Source of the DNA: Sinomonas albida
GTDB lineage: Bacteria > Actinomycetota > Actinomycetes > Actinomycetales > Micrococcaceae
Assembly: GCF_004919045.1 (NCBI RefSeq)
Contig: NZ_SWDW01000003.1
Coordinates: 199,779 to 263,778, forward strand
DNA length: 64,000 nucleotides
Direction of reading: 5' to 3'
Of this stretch, positions 61,312 through 64,000 are shown one piece after another. Position 1 is the stretch's first letter; every line of letters begins with the position of its first letter. The notes below the pieces were generated by a model. That model saw only the letters and a program-made list of their open reading frames with translations, had not been told where the DNA came from and did not search any database. The position numbers and the translations under genes are program-made.

Positions 61312-62477
61312 GCCCCCGCCTCCTGCCTCAGGGAGCCGCCCATGAGCTCGCGCCCGAACAGCCCCGGCCCGTCCATACGGTCATGCGGCACGACGTCGGC
61401 CTTCCCGCCCCCGTCCTGGAGGCTGCGGCTCGTGGCCTCGAGCACGCCGAGGACGCGCAGGGCAGACGCCCCGCTCGTGGCCGCGGGGCGCTCCTCCCGG
61501 ATCGCGGCGGCGAATTCGGCGACCATCTGGCCGAGCGCCTCGCGCTCGGGGAGGGCGGGCGACCAGGTGTCGCCGAGCCGGTACGAGATGGCGGCGTCGC
61601 GGCGGTCCGCGGCGCTGCGCGAACCGCGCGCGGGCAGCTGGACTCCGCGGTCATAGATGCTCAGCCGCTGCTGCGGGTTGAGATCGTCCCACACGAGCGT
61701 GCGCTGCGTGCCGCCGATGACCATCTGCCGGATCTTGGTGGGGCTGAGCCAGTTCACGTGGATGTGGGCCATGGCGCCGTACGGGAGGTCGAAGGAGAGA
61801 TGGCCCACGCAGTCGCGCCCGGTCCCGAGCGGATCGGCGCCGTGCGCGGACACGGTGTCCGGCGTGAGCCCGTCACGGAGGACGTAGTCGAGGATGGACA
61901 GGTCGTGCGGCGCGAGGTCCCAGAACACGTCGACGTCCGGCTGGACGAGCCCGAGGTTGATCCGGACCGAATCGACGTAGAGGATGTCCCCGAGCTCGCC
62001 AGCGGCGAGCAGGGCGCGCATCTTCTGCACGGCAGGCGTGTAGCAGTACGTGTGGTCGGCCATGAGGACCAGGCCGCGCTTCTCGGCCGTCGCGACCATG
62101 TCCGCTCCCCTGTCCCAGTGGTCCGCGAGCGGCTTCTCGACGAGTACGTGTTTGCCGGCCCCGAGCGCCGTGAGAGCCACGTGGTGATGGGTCCTGGCCG
62201 GCGTCGCGATCGCCACGGCGTCGACATCGACCGTGTCGAGCACCTCATCGAGCGAGCTGAACGCGGCCGCGCCGTAGAGCGAGGCGAGGGCCTCCGCACG
62301 CTCGGTGTCCAGGTCGCACACCGCCCGGAGCTCCCACTCGGCCGAGCGGTGGAAGTTCCGCGCCAGGTTGGGCCCCCAGTAGCCCGCGCCGACGACGACG
62401 ACCGAGAGCGGTCGGTCAGGCTCGCTCCCCGAACCGGTCGCCCGGAACTTCAGGAGCGAATGCGGAAGGTCCGCCAT
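61308..62477 (-). CDS. Gfo/Idh/MocA-family oxidoreductase (WlbA/WbpB-like)
   Basis: The protein has 389 aa. The NAD loop is VVVVGAGYWGPNLARNFHRS; the family motif EKPLADH includes the catalytic lysine; VFWDLAPHDLSILDYVL holds the conserved Asp/His. WlbA/WbpB-type members oxidise C3 of UDP-GlcNAc-uronic acid ahead of transamination and acetylation, matching a DegT enzyme here and the WbpD/WlbB-like acetyltransferase at 38.3 kb. ATG 62477 is used. It lies 59 bp after the sugar transferase gene. Confidence 0.87.
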   Translation of the reverse strand: MADLPHSLLKFRATGSGSEPDRPLSVVVVGAGYWGPNLARNFHRSAEWELRAVCDLDTERAEALASLYGAAAFSSLDEVLDTVDVDAVAIATPARTHHHVALTALGAGKHVLVEKPLADHWDRGADMVATAEKRGLVLMADHTYCYTPAVQKMRALLAAGELGDILYVDSVRINLGLVQPDVDVFWDLAPHDLSILDYVLRDGLTPDTVSAHGADPLGTGRDCVGHLSFDLPYGAMAHIHVNWLSPTKIRQMVIGGTQRTLVWDDLNPQQRLSIYDRGVQLPARGSRSAADRRDAAISYRLGDTWSPALPEREALGQMVAEFAAAIREERPAATSGASALRVLGVLEATSRSLQDGGGKADVVPHDRMDGPGLFGRELMGGSLRQEAGA

Positions 62478-62536
62478 GGTCTTGCCTCTTCTCTCGATGC
62501 GCTCGTGCTGGGTTGACCGGCGTCGTGAGCGGGTCA

Positions 62537-64000
62537 TCAGTAGGCCCCGGTGGGGGCGAAGACGGCGCGGAAGGTGCGCCACAGGATCATGAGGTCCCCC
62601 ATGATCGACCAGTTCTCCACGTAGTACAGGTCCAGCCGGACCGAGTCGTCCCAATCGAGATCCGACCGCCCGCTGATCTGCCACAGCCCCGTGATGCCCG
62701 GCTTGATGAGCATCCGGCGGTGCGTGTAGCGCTCGTACTTCCCGACCTCCCGGCTGAGCGGAGGCCGGGGCCCGACGAGGCTCATCTCGCCCTTGAGGAC
62801 GTTGAGGAACTGCGGGAGCTCGTCGAGCGAGTACTTCCGCATCCACTTGCCGCACCGGGTGACGCGCGGATCGTCCTTGACCTTGAACAGGACTCCCGCG
62901 CCCTCGTTGTCCGCCTCGAGGTCCCGGAGCCGCGACTCGGCGTCCTGCACCATCGAGCGGAACTTGAGCATCGAGAACGGCCGCCCCGCCTTGCCGATCC
63001 GTTCCTGGCGGAACAGGATCGGGCCCTCCGAGTCGAGGTGCACGATGATCGCGAGGACGCCCAAGATCGGCGCGAGCATCACGAGGGCCGCGCTCGCGAG
63101 CACGAGGTCGAGGGCCCGCTTCACCACGTGCTTCGCGCCCGTGTAGTGCGGCAGGTCCACCTCCATGAGCGGGAGTCCCTGGACGGGCCGCCAATGGATG
63201 CGCGGCCCCGCGACGTTGGTGAGGGTCGAGGCGAGGACCAGCTCGGCATCGTGCTGTTCGAGGTTCCACCCGAGCTCCCGCACGTAGCGGTTGCCGCCCG
63301 GAACCGGGCCGGCGATGATCACGGCAGCTGCCTTCTTGAGCGCGACCGTCCGCACGACGTCGTCCGTCGAACTCAGGACGGGGAGCCGCACGCCGTCGAC
63401 CGCGAGGCTCTGGCCGCGCCGCCCGCCCGGGAGGACGGCACCCAGGACGTTGTAGGGCGCGCCGTCGCTCGCGGCGATCCGCCGCACCACGTAGCGCACG
63501 TCCTCGGGTTCGCCGACCACGACTGCGGGCGTGAGGTACAGACCGTTCTGGCGCTGGTGGTTGAGCCAGCGCCGGCTCACCCACCGCACGGCGAGGAGCG
63601 CCATGACACCGGAGCCGAACACGAGCGCGAACACGTGGGCGGGGAGCCAGTTGGTCATGAGCACCGAGGCGATGGCCAGAACGGCGAAGAGCTGGAACGA
63701 TGCCGCGACAACTCGCCGGTACTCCTCCGCGCCGATCCCCAGCACCGACGCGTCCCGGCTTCCATAGACGCCGAGCGCCACGGGCCACAGGACGGCAATC
63801 GCGACGACGGCGGCGAGCCCCCGCGGGCTCGTGTCGCCGAGGATGAGCCCGCCCGCCGCGGCAGCGAGGACGACGGCGGAATCCGCCGCACGCAGGTACA
63901 GCGCGTATCGTCGTGGCCAGGCCTGCGCCCGGGCCGAGCGGGCGATGCGCGCTGACGGTGAGCCGGGCTTCAGGACGGACGAGAGGCGGGGACCCCACCA
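62537..64000 (-). CDS. Exopolysaccharide polyprenyl-phosphate glycosylphosphotransferase (start outside window)
   Basis: 487 residues are visible; the frame stays open to the window edge, so the start lies beyond 64000. The N-terminal half has several TM helices and a CoA-binding-like Rossmann part (LYLTPAVVVGEPEDVRYVVR). The C-terminal sugar transferase domain carries ILFRQERIGKAGRPFSMLKF, DELPQFLNVLKGEMSLVGPR and KPGITGLWQISGRSDL. It loads the first sugar-phosphate onto undecaprenyl phosphate and starts repeat-unit synthesis. Starting the gene at the GTG near 63781 would lose TM helices, so the longer reading is used. Confidence 0.92.
   Translation of the reverse strand, partial: WWGPRLSSVLKPGSPSARIARSARAQAWPRRYALYLRAADSAVVLAAAAGGLILGDTSPRGLAAVVAIAVLWPVALGVYGSRDASVLGIGAEEYRRVVAASFQLFAVLAIASVLMTNWLPAHVFALVFGSGVMALLAVRWVSRRWLNHQRQNGLYLTPAVVVGEPEDVRYVVRRIAASDGAPYNVLGAVLPGGRRGQSLAVDGVRLPVLSSTDDVVRTVALKKAAAVIIAGPVPGGNRYVRELGWNLEQHDAELVLASTLTNVAGPRIHWRPVQGLPLMEVDLPHYTGAKHVVKRALDLVLASAALVMLAPILGVLAIIVHLDSEGPILFRQERIGKAGRPFSMLKFRSMVQDAESRLRDLEADNEGAGVLFKVKDDPRVTRCGKWMRKYSLDELPQFLNVLKGEMSLVGPRPPLSREVGKYERYTHRRMLIKPGITGLWQISGRSDLDWDDSVRLDLYYVENWSIMGDLMILWRTFRAVFAPTGAY

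Noticed and set aside
62537-63781. Complete sugar transferase gene starting at the GTG near 63781
   Set aside because: The same frame continues with hydrophobic TM-like sequence to the window edge, so the real start is outside.

Overview
The window is high-GC DNA from an actinobacterium. Gene content, codon bias, TAnnnT-type -10 boxes and frequent GTG starts point to Micrococcaceae (Arthrobacter/Sinomonas relatives). This assignment is inference from family recognition only. No rRNA, tRNA, transposase, integrase or CRISPR array was seen.

Layout. 1-6.5 kb: a dispersed-repeat array, then a TetR regulator with an RND/MMPL exporter, Maf, and the biotinylated alpha subunit of acyl-CoA carboxylase. 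6.5-8 kb: an MHS-type MFS transporter on the minus strand. 8.1-13.5 kb and 21.5-27.1 kb: a nitrate assimilation regulon in two blocks (NarK, molybdopterin nitrate reductase, FAD/Fe-S electron-transfer protein; then NirD, NirB, uroporphyrinogen-III methyltransferase for siroheme, and a HemD-winged-helix regulator of NnaR type). The narK and nirB promoters share an ungapped 57-bp architecture with 11-bp-spaced half sites resembling GlnR boxes. 13.7-15.3 kb: a small A/T-richer accessory patch (secreted orphan, PadR regulator, two tiny membrane proteins). 15.4-21.4 kb: hemerythrin-like protein, M20 amidohydrolase, LpdA-type flavoprotein, purine nucleoside phosphorylase and phosphohexomutase, an arrangement like the mycobacterial lpdA-ami-deoD-pmmB region. 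27.1-35.7 kb: DeoC, a small membrane protein, a DUF559/AbiEi-like protein flanked by inverted repeat arrays, Mfd, a DUF2505 protein, an SCO4848-like membrane protein and NhaA. 35.8-37.8 kb: a Thr/Pro-rich surface protein and a sortase-like protein.

38.3-64 kb is a large exopolysaccharide locus. On the plus strand lie a sugar N-acetyltransferase, a three-domain glycosyltransferase (GT26-GT2-GT2) and a 1667-residue secreted DUF4082/Ig-like protein. On the minus strand, reading from the right edge, are a polyprenyl-phosphate sugar transferase (cut by the window end), a Gfo/Idh/MocA oxidoreductase, an NAD-epimerase, two DegT aminotransferases, a NeuD-like acetyltransferase, a Wzx flippase, two glycosyltransferases, a lipoprotein, a rhamnosyltransferase-like protein, a Wzz-like protein and an unusual single ORF joining a Wzy-like polymerase, a second Wzz-like module and a MinD/ParA ATPase. 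Ten of these genes are chained by 4-7 bp start/stop overlaps.

The most unusual items are the Wzy-Wzz-MinD fusion, the GT26-GT2-GT2 fusion, the inverted repeat arrays flanking the DUF559 gene, a second dispersed repeat family filling three intergenic gaps, and the shared narK/nirB promoter module.
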